Assembly (NCBI RefSeq): GCF_020080835.1
Contig: NC_058158.1
Coordinates: 30,646,305 to 30,710,304 of the forward strand
Length of the DNA stretch: 64,000 bases
Reading direction: 5' to 3'
Origin: Cotesia glomerata
Lineage: Eukaryota; Arthropoda; Insecta; Hymenoptera; Braconidae
The position numbers and the translations under genes are program-made. The notes under the pieces were generated by a model that was given only the letters and a program-made list of their open reading frames with translations, did no database searches and was not told the DNA's origin. Numbering within the stretch: the first letter of the stretch is position 1; the number at the start of each line of letters is the position of its first letter. This document shows positions 1-11,400 of the stretch, piece by piece.

Positions 1-35
1 AAATTTTAATTGAGTAAGCAGGAACAATAACAATA

Positions 36-283
36 TTATCCTGAAGCAATCTGATTATCTGAATAGGAATTCATGCTTTGGCTGACAATGCAATCAATGA
101 TCCGAGCAGGCTTATTGTAAATCAATGTTAACCTATTAGCTTGTTCCTTATAAGATTCGGTGATTAAGACTGGCTCACTAAAATACGTAATGGGTAACTT
201 CGAAAATGGAACATTGGACTCTGTCAGGTAATAACTGAATTGAAGGGAAAGCACCCATTTGATAGCTCACTCAGGATGTCGCA
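36..283 (-). CDS. Weak candidate coding segment at the left edge, minus strand
   Basis: The minus strand is open for about 75 codons ending at a stop at 36-38, with a varied composition (for example ESYKEQANRLTLIYNKPARIIDC) unlike the low-complexity ORFs elsewhere. It lacks an ATG start, so it would have to be an internal or terminal exon. An acceptor-like TCAGTTTTCAG ends near 285 but leads into a different frame. No domain is recognised. It conflicts in strand with the plus-strand model next door, so at most one of the two is likely to be real. Confidence 0.12.
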
Positions 284-307
284 CTGAAAACTGACTACTA
301 GGAATGA

Positions 308-827
308 TATCAAGTATTTCACAGTAACAGCAGCAGTTGCAGTTGCAGTGTTAGATTAGTACCAGTAGTAGCAACAGCAGTAATGGTACAAGATTCTGAG
401 ATTCCGTTTGGCATTCTCCAGAGACAACGGCTTGTGGTATGTGTCGGTATGGATCATGTGTTTGTAAGACCATGTATGACCAACCCCGGGGTAAGCAGAT
501 AGTCCGGGGTGCCATTCTGCAATAATACAATGCTTCCCAATCCAACTCTCCCTCTCTCTCTCTCTCTTCCTTGCCCTGTCTTTATCTGTAATTTCCTCTA
601 TCTCTTATTCTCTAATTCTCTCACTCGGTGACCTTATTCTCCAGATATTCCAGGAACTGCGTGCCACTTCAGCGAGTACTGCACGTGCATTAAACCCATG
701 TGGATACTATGAGCTAGACTATCAACATATCATACCAGGTTGTCTCATCTCCCGACTCACTACATTCGAATCTGATGTCGCCGTGCACTGTTTCGCAATC
801 CACTTGCTCCATGACATAAACGTTTAA
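308..827 (+). CDS. Weak candidate: two spliced exons ending a plus-strand gene (partial)
   Basis: The frame is open from 308 to 490, ends exactly on a codon at a GGG/GTAAGC donor (intron from 491), and resumes in phase 0 after a CT-rich tract and the acceptor TTCTCCAG at 644. It stays open for 60 codons to a TAA at 825-827. The intron would be 154 bp and starts with an in-frame stop, so splicing is needed. The joined frame is about 121 codons and includes VVCVGMDHVFVRPCMTNPG before the junction and ALNPCGYYELDYQHIIPGC after it. I recognise no domain. The minus strand of the same DNA is also open with coding-like composition and an acceptor-like TTATTGCAG ending near 521. Chance openness in a higher-GC patch is therefore a serious alternative. 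Confidence 0.2.
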
Positions 828-1313
828 GTAAGCATATTGCTCTCGTAGATCACATTAACAGACACAGTGCAGTACCACTTTAGAGAACGTACAAATCATG
901 AGTGTCTTCGTGGCTTTTTAGATTTAAACCTATCATATTTATAATAAAATGTCTATGAGAAAAAGAGTTTTTCGGCATTGAATGTTTATATAATTTAACA
1001 AAATTTTAAATTTTTCATGGCTTTGTGAAGTTAAATTTACTCAGTGACGTCAATTTTCATAAATTATTATCTTACTGTAAAAATTATCAAAAAGAAAACA
1101 ATAAATGTTGATGAATAATAAAAAGTAAAAAATCTTTCTACTATTTTTAGTGCACCAAAAAATTTCATCTGTTTAATTAATTCGATGTAACAAGATTGAT
1201 TAATGTAACTGAATGAACACACTGGAAGTATAGTCAGAGGATGATATTTTAATTTTCTCGCAATAAATGTCACTGTTGTTGTATTTATCCATCTGAAACT
1301 CTATCAGTATACG
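828..1313. other. Intergenic or intronic AT-rich DNA, nothing recognised
   Basis: After a moderately GC-rich start (to about 900) the sequence becomes A+T-rich, with no repeat ends, tRNA signals or coding frame that I can support. Confidence 0.5.
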
Positions 1314-1315
1314 TA

Positions 1316-2571
1316 CCCGGGTCGAAAAATTTAAACTGATTTTAAGCTAAATGATCTGCATTTGAACTTATTGATCTGTATTTGAACTTTTAAAAACATT
1401 TTCATCTATATTTGATCTACTATTCAAATTATTTTTGATCTGTTTTAAGTCTAAATAACTTTTTAGTAAAATAATTGAGCAGCTATGAATATTTTATGCT
1501 ATTTCTAATTTAATGAGACTAAAAAGTTTTAAAAGTTTGATCGGTTTTTAGTCCAGTTAATTTGTAGATGGAGTTTATGGATTGTTTTCAAATTCAATAT
1601 GAAATCTTATACTGTTTTTGATCTACAATTTTCACTCTAAATGTTCGAAGGCCAAAAGTCGACTAAGATAGTGACTTATAATTTTTTGGACTCACAAGTA
1701 TCTCATTAAAAATTATAAGTCGCATTTATTTGAAAAAATAAATTTATTTATAATATATTCATGCGCTCTCTTGTTTTATGAACTGATCGTCGATTATAAC
1801 CTTACATCTGTTATATTTATTTGCCATAGCTTAACATTTCATGGATTATAAAAGTTTTGTAACTGCGAATATTAGTTGCAGTGATAACTAATAAATTTGT
1901 ATTAACATACGCATATAAAATATTTCTCATCGTTTGATTATGGATCTAAATCTAGAGTTTTCTAATTATCGTTATTAAACACAATGTGAATACATCGACA
2001 AGATTAAAATGTTGACAAGATGACAAGATTAATATTAAATTTTATACTTTTACGCATTATTTAATGAGCGATATTCACTATTTGGTAGTGCGAAGAATAC
2101 CGCTTGGTATACATTGCACTACGAAATAGTGAATAGTCACTATTTCAATTTCAGAGAATGAAAAGCTGTGCCCTGTAGAGGATCTTCGAGGACATGAATA
2201 AAATAATAATAAATAAATAAATATATTATTATTATTATTACTATATAATTCGTAACAGGTCTGTTTTTGATCTACAGGCGATCAAAAACCGACTAAAAAT
2301 TATGCAACGTTTTGGTCTGTTTTTGACCTTGATGCGATCAAAACCAGTTAAATGATTGTGAGAAAAAAAGTCTGATTTTGGTCTTGAAACAATAGAAAAC
2401 AATTTTATTATTACATTAAAAATGATCTGAAATTGGTCTAAATTGGGAATAGTACGGGCAAAAACAGATTAAATTCTTATATAAAATAGATGCACATAAT
2501 AAAATTAAATTGAATGAAAAATATTAAAAATTTTTACTAATCATGAAACAGACTAAATTTTTTGACCCGGG
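1316..2571. mobile_element. Non-autonomous inverted-repeat element, CCCGGGTC ends, TA duplication
   Basis: The left end CCCGGGTCGAAAAATTTA and the reverse complement of the right end CCCGGGTCAAAAAATTTA match at 17 of 18 positions, and similarity continues for about 10 bp. TA dinucleotides flank both ends (1314-1315, 2572-2573). The 1,256-bp interior has no coding frame. It repeats variants of GATCTGTTTTTGATC (around 1351-1450, 1560-1630, 2256-2345). TA duplication suggests a Tc1/mariner-type mobiliser (family knowledge). A nested hairpin occupies 2073-2134. Confidence 0.7.
2073..2134. repeat. Near-perfect hairpin inside the 1316-2571 element
   Basis: ATTCACTATTTGGTAGTGC (2073-2091) pairs with 2116-2134 at 18 of 19 positions, and an inner ATACC/GGTAT pair extends the fold. 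It may be the two ends of a tiny nested element or part of the host element. Confidence 0.6.
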
Positions 2572-2573
2572 TA

Positions 2574-3500
2574 TCAGCGCAGAATATTGTCGTATTGTTT
2601 TGAGTTATACGGATGATGAATGGTAAAAGAACCAAAACAATGAGATGAATACGAGCGAATAACGGGCAATAGCTGGAGCAGTAGTAACGCCGGGGGCACC
2701 GGACACTGGTACTACCAACTAGCAGCTTTTACCGGATATCGATGAAACGAAAACAAAGAATAAGGTTATGCAGCGATGAAAAGACACGTCGATAATATTT
2801 TGTGTTGGGTGTGCCGTTGTACCCTACAGGTCGATTCCGATTTAACGCTCGTGTGCGCTATCACGTATGTGACCCTGGCAGAATGCCGAAATTATGAAAT
2901 CAGCAAAACGTGAGGGGGCACTCGGTTCACCGTACAAAGGTCGCAAGATCTATGCTTTGCAAAATACATGTACCAAAAGATAAATACATATAATACCAAC
3001 TATACTAGTATAGAGTTGGAGGTTGGAAGTATAAAATTTGGGTATCCTACTTATACAGTTTTGCTATATTATTCCCAGTCTCCATCTCTCGTAGAAGAGA
3101 TATTAAGCAGACTCCCGAGGGAAGTTTGACCTCCCATCAGAATTTCCCAGAATTTCGGATCATGGGTTACTTTTCTAACCTTACGAGATATTACAGTACT
3201 AGTGTCCAAGTTGTAGCTTCCTAGGACCTCAAAACGTCAACATCCGTTGAAAACTTGATTTTCGAAAAACGGGGTAAAACCAATAGCTTCCCAACTTTTG
3301 AAAATTTTCAATTTTCTCAGCGGGAAGTTAAAAATTTAGGCAATTTTCGCGATGAAATTTTCTAAGCACTTTGTAAGCAACGTTGTAAAATTAATAATAA
3401 TAATCACAGTAATATTTACCATGACATAAGAAATAATAATAATATTTAATCACATGAGTTAATTTTAATTTTGTCAGTTGTAGCTTAAATTGAAACAAAT
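2574..3500. other. Higher-GC island (2580-2960) then AT-rich DNA, no gene seen
   Basis: The first 380 bp have clearly higher G+C than average and no long frame, so they are a candidate regulatory island. The stretch 3010-3360 is of mixed composition and resembles old repeat sequence, but I could not find its ends. Confidence 0.3.
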
Positions 3501-3520
3501 ATTTCTACTGTATGACTAGT

Positions 3521-3595
3521 CTTCGAGTAGCAGAGGGGATCCAGTCTTGCTTCGTAATCGTGAGGTCTCGATTTCGAATCCCAGTAAAGCTGAGT
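3521..3595 (+). repeat. Degenerate tRNA-like head of a possible SINE
   Basis: A box-A-like TAGCAGAGGGGA starts at 3528 and a box-B-like TTTCGAATCCC at 3572, about 44 nt apart, the normal spacing of the split RNA polymerase III promoter. The T-stem does not pair (position 53 against 61), so it is not a functional tRNA. An eroded SINE head is the likeliest reading. Confidence 0.35.
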
Positions 3596-3799
3596 TTTTT
3601 TCAACGGAAATTTGTGTTTTCTTCGTCGTTTCTTCTGTCTTCATTTCGATATCATTATTCTTGTATAATTATAAATTAACATTACTAATAGTTATCATTA
3701 CCTTAACAGTCATGCAAATAATAACATGAAATAACCAACAGCTAAATGATAATTTTTTCTTTTTTTTTACTATGAATATAACCAGTTTAGGCTATTAAG

Positions 3800-4047
3800 G
3801 TTGAACTAGGTTGAAATAGGTTTTAATAAAACCCTGCCTGACACTTTTTCGTCTGAGAAACAAAAAATCGTATACATCGTGCAATCCCAGCTAGGCGCTA
3901 AAAGAGTGAAACAGAGTTTTATTAAGAACCTTCTTCAACCTAACTCGTCTGAAAACGGACTTAAGTAGACGTTACCAGAGTGAAACGGGGTTTAGTATCA
4001 ATGCAGTTCCTTATTTCTTAAAACCTATTTCATTCTGTTTCACCCTG
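3800..4047. repeat. Imperfect foldback element
   Basis: GGTTGAAATAGGTTTTAATA near 3808 is matched in reverse complement by the segment ending near 4047 (TGAAATAGGTTTTAAG), with looser similarity outward. A second internal pair links the GTTTTATTAAGAACC-like segment near 3915 with the left arm. There are no clean target duplications. It is probably an old inverted-repeat element. Confidence 0.35.
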
Positions 4048-4139
4048 AATTAGACTATCCCATCAAGATAGAATAGTCATGAAATCTCCGGAGACATCTC
4101 ATGAGAAGGGCAAACTCGGTCCTTAGTCCTCAGAAGCGT

Positions 4140-4770
4140 AAGCATCAACGTTGGTAAGCCCTGCCTCTGAATTTAAGGCGACTTAGGCAGAGTTTTCCCG
4201 GGGAATTTATATTAAGTAGACCGACCCGCATAAGACAGTGAACACGTGGACAACAAAGTGGACAAGAAATGACTGAGCGCGTTAGTTTCGCAAATATTTT
4301 CACAAACTTTTGTTGCCGTTGTTTATATTTTGGTTTAACTGGCACTTGCATGCTCTTCCGTCGGACAATTCACAAGAGAGATAAAGTTCCTGAGCAAAGC
4401 ATAGTCTAGTGGATTGAAACAAATGACAGATGTGTTGGTGGTAGCAAGCTCGAGGGTGGAGAGAGGGTGAAGTCTCGAGTTCTTTCCGCAGGGGATATAT
4501 GCTAATAAGTATAGAGGCACACTGGTACTGCAGTTGGTGACTGATACAGAACAGTAGTGAATTGGAAAATATTACGCAGCCGGTGACGAGTTTCCTCTCC
4601 CGAGGGCTGTAGTTTTATCAACCGCGAGTTCGCCTCGAGAGAATCGGTGTGAGCTTTACTTGTGTGTGTGCGGAAAAAGTACGAGTGTTTGAGATAGCGG
4701 CTGAGGGTGTCTCGATAGAGCTGCCGAGACTACTAGAAATTCTAAGGGTACTCGAGAAATTAAAACCTGC
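4140..4770 (+). promoter_or_regulatory. Higher-GC island, candidate regulatory region or untranslated exon
   Basis: This 600-bp block has many CpG and mixed-complexity words, contrasting sharply with the AT-rich flanks. A TATA-like stretch (TATATGCTAATAAGTATA) lies at about 4496-4513, with CAGTTG about 25 bp further on. A GTATGT donor-like string follows near 4770. No reading frame is convincing. I suggest a promoter with a non-coding first exon, or a cluster of regulatory sites; neither can be confirmed here. Confidence 0.2.
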
Positions 4771-5035
4771 GTATGTATACATGTGTTGAATCATTTTTTA
4801 GTTTGTACATGCATTGGAGTCTTTAGCAAACTTTCGACGGAAATTTGTAAAAAATTGGAGATTTAAAAATAGGGAGTTAATTAATAATTAATTAGTAGAT
4901 GTTCATTTATATTATTGGAATTGAAAGAAATAGCGGTTTTTATTGAAGCTTTCAATAAATATTAAAAAAAAAAAAAAAAAATTGTTAGTCAGTGTGTCGG
5001 GAAAAATAATGAGCAGTTTTTAAAATATTGCTGGT

Positions 5036-5477
5036 GAGACAGTTTTTAGATTAAAAAAAAATTTTATTAGCTGAAACAAGTTTCATGTGCCAAGTCACTA
5101 ACAAATACTTCAAAAAATTTATCTTAAGTTTAAGTTTTTAAGTATTAATTATATTTTCCAAAAAAGTTAACTGACAAACAGCAATTTTCAAGAATTATTA
5201 ACAAATAAATTATTATAGAGAGTATTTTTCAAAAAATTATACTTGTAGAAATTGCAAACAATTATTGATGCAATTTTTTTAAAATATTAAAATTTATTTG
5301 TTACATCAAACTAAAGAAAACATTACATTACTTTTGAAAATCTCTAAAGATGCATTTGTAATTTTTAAATAAATAACTACTGATTTTTTGTTTTTATACA
5401 ATAAAAAAAAATAAAGAATTTACTTCGGAGGAATTTAATCAATCAAAAACCATCTACTTCGCAAATTTTTTACAGTG
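5036..5477. mobile_element. Truncated TA-type inverted-repeat element, family copy 1
   Basis: The right end TTTTTTACAGTG is followed by TA (5478-5479). The interior matches the complete copy at 33028-33549 along its length: both contain ACAAATACTTCAAAAAATTT (near 5100 and 33121) and an AATTTAATCAATCAAAAA-type block before the right end. The expected CACTG left end is missing or diverged, so the copy is broken on that side. No coding capacity. Confidence 0.6.
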
Positions 5478-5479
5478 TA

Positions 5480-8400
5480 ATATATTTTTGACGTTAATAG
5501 AAAATTTTAGCAAGGAAGTATCGTTTAATATTTTTTGGTTCGTGCGAATTTAGAACCGCGTACGGAATGGAGGGACGCCGTTAAATTTACGATACATTGT
5601 ATTTTAAATTCATTGCTGTGATATTATACACTGTAAATTTAAAACTAAAAAATTTAATACCGCGACAGGTATCGATAAATTTAAAAATAAAATCGTAAGA
5701 TTTAATAAAATTATTTTATATTATTTATTTATATGACATTTTATTAATTGCATAAATATAAATTAAATTTAAAAGTTTGAATCAAATAATGAAATTTGAG
5801 TTTTTGATAAAACTTATCATGATGTTTGTTATACTTCCCCTTTGTATGCTCACCATTTGACGTAAGTTTTATTTGTTTTTTCTTTTCTTTTTTCGTAACC
5901 CACGTAACTACAATGAAAACGTGCACAAAATTCCGAGGAAGGAATCGCGATAGATTTGGAACAAAGTAAGAAAAATGCTATTTATTTTAAAACATAAGAT
6001 AAAGTAGTTTATACTTTTATTTCCATTTATTTATTTAGTAGTTTACTTTTGTTTCTTAATAAAAAATTTATTCAAAAAACGAATAAAGAGGAAACCTTAT
6101 TCTAAATCTGAGATTTAGGATTACACTAAATAACCGCGATAAATAATTTAGCAGTTTGCTAATCCGCGTATATTGTTACAGAGCACTAGATAGCTGAGGA
6201 ATAAATTTTAATCCATGAACAAATAAATAATTCGACCGATACTTAACATAAGATATTAACAAGGATTTACGCTACGAATATCCGGAGAAAAATCTCTTTT
6301 GTTAGTCAAAATACAGGAGGATGATCTATCACAGGATTTTAGAATCGAGCTATTGCAAAGAAAAGTACACGAAAGATGTCTGAGCATGAAAAAATTATAA
6401 TAATCTTGATAATAAAGCTCACTACAAAAAAAGTAGACTTTATGAAAAAATTGTTGTAGGTGACTCAATCTCTTATCCTCTGATTTATTTTTTATTTTTA
6501 TTAATTTTTAATTAAAATAATATTGATTGAATTTTTTATTATCGTTATTGGAAAAGTTTTAAGTTATATCGGGCACTGTTGATAGAATGATACGTACTTG
6601 AGGGTATTCATTATTAATTTTAAAAAGTCTCTAATTAAGATTGAAATTTTCCGAGCGTTTAAATATAATTCGTCTAGCTAATTTTAAATTTAATATGTTT
6701 AATTTAACTGACAGAATATTTTTGAACTCGAAAAACCGGAACATGTCTAATTACAAACGTGTAGACTTTTCGAGAAGCTATTTTAAATTCTATTGTTTAA
6801 TTAAATTAAATCAGAGACCAATTTTTAAGCAAAAGAAAAATATTAGTTTAATCACATATTCAAAAAAAATAGAAAAGTAGAAACAAGTTATGTTTTTTCA
6901 ACTGTGAAAAAATATTTTTGAACTTCTTCTCTTGGAAAAAAAATCCTCTAATTTTTTTTTTATTCACAGTATGGAGGTTAAAATAACATGAACGCAGTTA
7001 TTTAAAAAATATGATTTGCTTCAGCATAAGCTTTTTCCATTAATAAAATTATCAAATGTGTAAATGATAAATTAAATGGAGATAAGGTATCAGAGTAAGC
7101 CCGGAATCGACGGCAATTTCTCGACGACAATATAACTTAAGTACAATCGCGATAAGCTACTGTATAAGCGGGACAACCGGATGATCGTGCTTTCCGTTCC
7201 GGCATGGTTAAACTCTTGATACACTTCCGAATCCCACTCTATAGAATGCCTCGAAATATAGAAATAAAATTTCTTGACAATCTTCCCATTCAATACATTT
7301 ATTATGCGTCTCAGTGAAAAATTTTAAATAAAACTTCCAAGCCAATGACCTTGATAAGACATTATAAATTTATGATTGTCAATTGACTTTGATGTCTATA
7401 AAAAAATAAAAAGGTAATTATTTCTCGAGACATAAACCGAGGAGATACATAGAGTCAGGAAAGAACAATAAAAAAAAAAAAAAAGAAAAAAAAAACAGTA
7501 TGAAACTAGTGAATGTTGGCGAGACAGAGGCACCACGAGCATTGCGGGTTGATCGATGACCAGCTCGACATTTTTGCGACATAGAGACTGATATGTCACG
7601 ATAAAACCAGCGTTACTGCTCGTCAGTGAGATCCCAAGTCCCAAGCGAATAATCGATTTGAGCTTAAGCTTGTGGACAACGTCGTGTCCCCTTGGAAGCT
7701 CACCCTCGTCGTCGTCCGCTCACATTTATGTTACTTTTTACTCGCGTTTACCTTGTTGGGAATGTAATCGAGTTGCGGACATAAGTGGATAAACGATCGC
7801 TGTAGTACTATCACCATAAGCATACGCTCTATGTATTATATTCTACACAGTAATTGTCTACGTGACCCTACTTTTTTCTTTTTCTTTTTTTTTTTTGCTT
7901 CTGGGCTCTGCGTGTTTCTTGATAGCGAAAAAATATTATTCATACAAGCTTTTAAGCAGAATAGTATAATATTCATATAATATTCATATTTTTTGTTTTT
8001 ACTTCATTTGACATACTTTTTTTAGCTTAAGTAATTTTGCGACAATAATAAAGATAATTTATCCCTCTTATAGCTACTACTTTAAATTACTTTTTTTTTA
8101 TCAGTTAGTTATGAAACTTTGAGTACAAGAGAAATTTTTCATTACGATCCTACTTTTTTTGAAAATTTCCTTAAATAATTGAGATACATTTCAATTTATT
8201 CTGATAATTTGATGTAATACTTTACGATAAATGAAATAATTTAGTTTTGATAAGATTTGAGCGTATTCGTCCATGAATTTCATTTTAACTTCTTTAGTAA
8301 ATATCCCAGCACTGAAGTAAAAAAAAAATAACTTCATTAAATTAAATGTTTACTGAGTTCGTGAGCTCAATTTCTTTTTTAAAATTAAAATATCAAAATC

Positions 8401-11400
8401 TTTAAATTTTATGTAAAAATTTATAGTAAAAAAATTGAAATTTTTTGTTGATAATTTTTAACTAATGTGCGTCCCAGTAATAATGTATTAAAAGTAAATA
8501 TTACCTGAAACAAATTTATCTCGACATCAATATAAATCAAAAATATTTCTATTTATTTATGTCCTTTATAAAGCATACAAGTAGTACAAATCTCATGTGA
8601 TCGGACGGATAAAATAATTGTTAGTTCTGACAATAAATAAAATCCAACGCATGAAAAAATGTAAACTTGTCAATACAATAAAAATCAGTATTTACTAATT
8701 AATAATAACAATACGTCAAGCAAACAGTTTAGTGTGATTAAATAGTTTGTCCATTATTATTGAGTCTATTTGTGTTGACGAATGCGTGTTTAATCTATCA
8801 CGAATAATAAAATAACGCAAGTTTGGATAAAAAAAATAACGAAGCAGTGTATGTCGGTATTAGTATTAGTATTAGTAATGCAGTTACTAGCCTCTCGGCT
8901 TTCCTTCTACCCTCCACTCACATTTGTCTGTTACTATACCCCGTCACAAAGTTGTGTAGTTTATATCGCCGATAGCAGATCGTGCGAGAGATTTGGTGTA
9001 AAAACGATGTATGCCAGCAAGCAGCGCGCAAAACTCGCGGTCATTGCGGTCATTTTATCGACACCGGTGTGTGCGGTTATTGTCAAATGAAGTACTGCGT
9101 AATAAAGAGCTCTGTCAGCTTTATTTATTTATTTGCAGAGAGATATTTCTATAGCGATAGAGATATTCATTTATTTATTCATTCATATGCCTTTCGTTTA
9201 AGCCAATAACGTATTCCACAGTAATAGTGGACAGAAATTCTATGTGGGGATTAGTCGAAAGAGCAATTATAAATCTCCAATCCTACCACTGTAATTTTAT
9301 CGCGTTACTTCGTTATACATGACACATTCATAACTAGCGTTATTCATGACACATTGAGTGACCAGCATGTTTTTAATCATACAAATGTGTACAGTAATAA
9401 ATAGATTCAAATACAGAGATAATTTCAAACATATGCTTGTAATTACTCATTCTAATTCATAGGTAATAATTCACTGAAACTTTATCAATTAAATGTAGTA
9501 ATCATACTAATAATTAATAATGTTCAGTTCTAAAGTGTTTTAATGTGAAATTCTAACGTTAATTTTTTTTTATAAAATTAATCAATGTTTTTTTTTACGG
9601 TTATAAGTTTTTGAAAAATTTAGTGTCAATATAGTAATTAAATTACAAAACTAACATATTGAACAAAATTAATTGTTAGTTTTTTTTTGTCGTATCTCGT
9701 GAAAGCGATGAAACGTATTAGTCAAAGTACTTCTTTATTTACCACTCACAGAAAAATGAGTTCCTAAGAGCACAGAAGGAGATAAGAGTGAAATTGATGA
9801 AAGATAGTAGTGTATCTGAGAATTTATTAAAAGTAGTAATATTAATAGCAATGATAGTAATCATAATGTACATACACACAAACAATGAGTAAATATGGAA
9901 GAAAAAGAAATGAAAGCAAGCGTAAAGTTTATTTTTGTTTGAACGAGTTCGGGGGAAAAACAAGTGGGTTGAAGTTCAGACGAAGACTTCTGATGAAAGT
10001 TTTGTGTACGCCCGACGTAAATCTGGCCGGCTGGGCGGAAAAGCACTGAGGAAGGAAAGAAATGCAGCCGGAAGGAAAACAATACTGTATCTCGTAGCCA
10101 CTTAGTTGTGTTTCGATGTTCAAAAGTATATACTAGCGAACACGAAATGCAGCAATGAGCTTTTTCCATCTCCTTTCTCCGCAATTTTCACCCTTTTTCG
10201 CCTACCTCAATTTAACCGTCGTCTTTTCGTCTATTTATTTATCTACTTTTTTTATTCATTTCTTTTTCCGCGTTTTTCGGTTTTCACTTTTTTTTTTTCT
10301 GTCAGAAAAACTCGTTTGTGAAACCACTCTCCATCACTCGTTTGAGTCCTTTGAAACTAGTTTGAAGTTGCCGAATGAAATATATATATTTTTATCCAGA
10401 AATGTGAATATTCAAGTCCTAGAGATTAAAAAATAAACCGAGAATGCATCAATGAATATGCAGAAAAATATTTCTAAATTAAATTTATGATACTCGCTAG
10501 TATTTAATAAACGTCAATATTCATTTTTAAACTCGATAAATATTTAAATTAGTATTTTTACCAAACTTTATTTTTATTTATTCTAATAATATTTATCTAA
10601 TTTAATATAATATAATCAATTTAATTGAGCGAGTGAATAAAAATATTCTAAAACTAAAATTAATCGAATGAAATCGTTAAAAGTACCTCCCTAACAGTTG
10701 GTCAGTGTAAAATTACTTTTTACGAGAGAACTGTTCGCGATATCCCGCAGCCGTACAATCGTCGAAAAATCACAAAAAGATACAACAAAGGCATCAAAAG
10801 CGAGATATAAAACCCGAAAAAAAAAATCAAATAAACAAAAAAGCACAGATACATACAATTGCAATTTGGTGGTACAGTAACAATCTACCGGAAAACCCAA
10901 AAACTGCTATAAAGGCTTGATAAAAAAATTTTTATACGTGGATTGTTGAATTTCATACACTATAGATCTTGTTAGTAAGAAAAAATAAAAAATAATGACA
11001 ATAGCATATAACAGTTCATTACAATTTAAAGCGAAATCACGCTATGCCTATACCGTTCGTCGACGAGAACTTTTAGCTCTACTACTAGCAGCTACCAGAC
11101 TGCATTCGATGCTCCCCAATATGACGTACACCACCAGCGATCGATACTTTATTGAAACATTGAAGTACACTTCTTGAAAGTACGTAATACATCAAACATC
11201 AAACATCAAACTGCTATCATCAATTTTAATTAATTTCGACTATTCTTCATTTACAAATTTCAAAGACTTTGAAAAAGAATAATAAGAAAAAGTATCAAAC
11301 GTATCCTCACGCCAATTTTATCACTTTTCATTCAAACGTCTTCTCAATGACTTTCTTTCAATGAAGATTAAAGATTTATAACCCAAATCCTCGAGCTTCT

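Noticed and set aside
715..865. Minus-strand segment YAYLNVYVMEQVDC... that could follow the 48.8-kb leader exon in phase 1
   Set aside because: The only phase-1 acceptor (TACGAG/AG) is poor, the frame hits a stop within about 45 codons, and the opposite strand has a better splice model.
9861..10184. 107-codon minus-strand frame with overlapping frames on both strands
   Set aside because: Overlapping frames on both strands, no splice pair, no domain.
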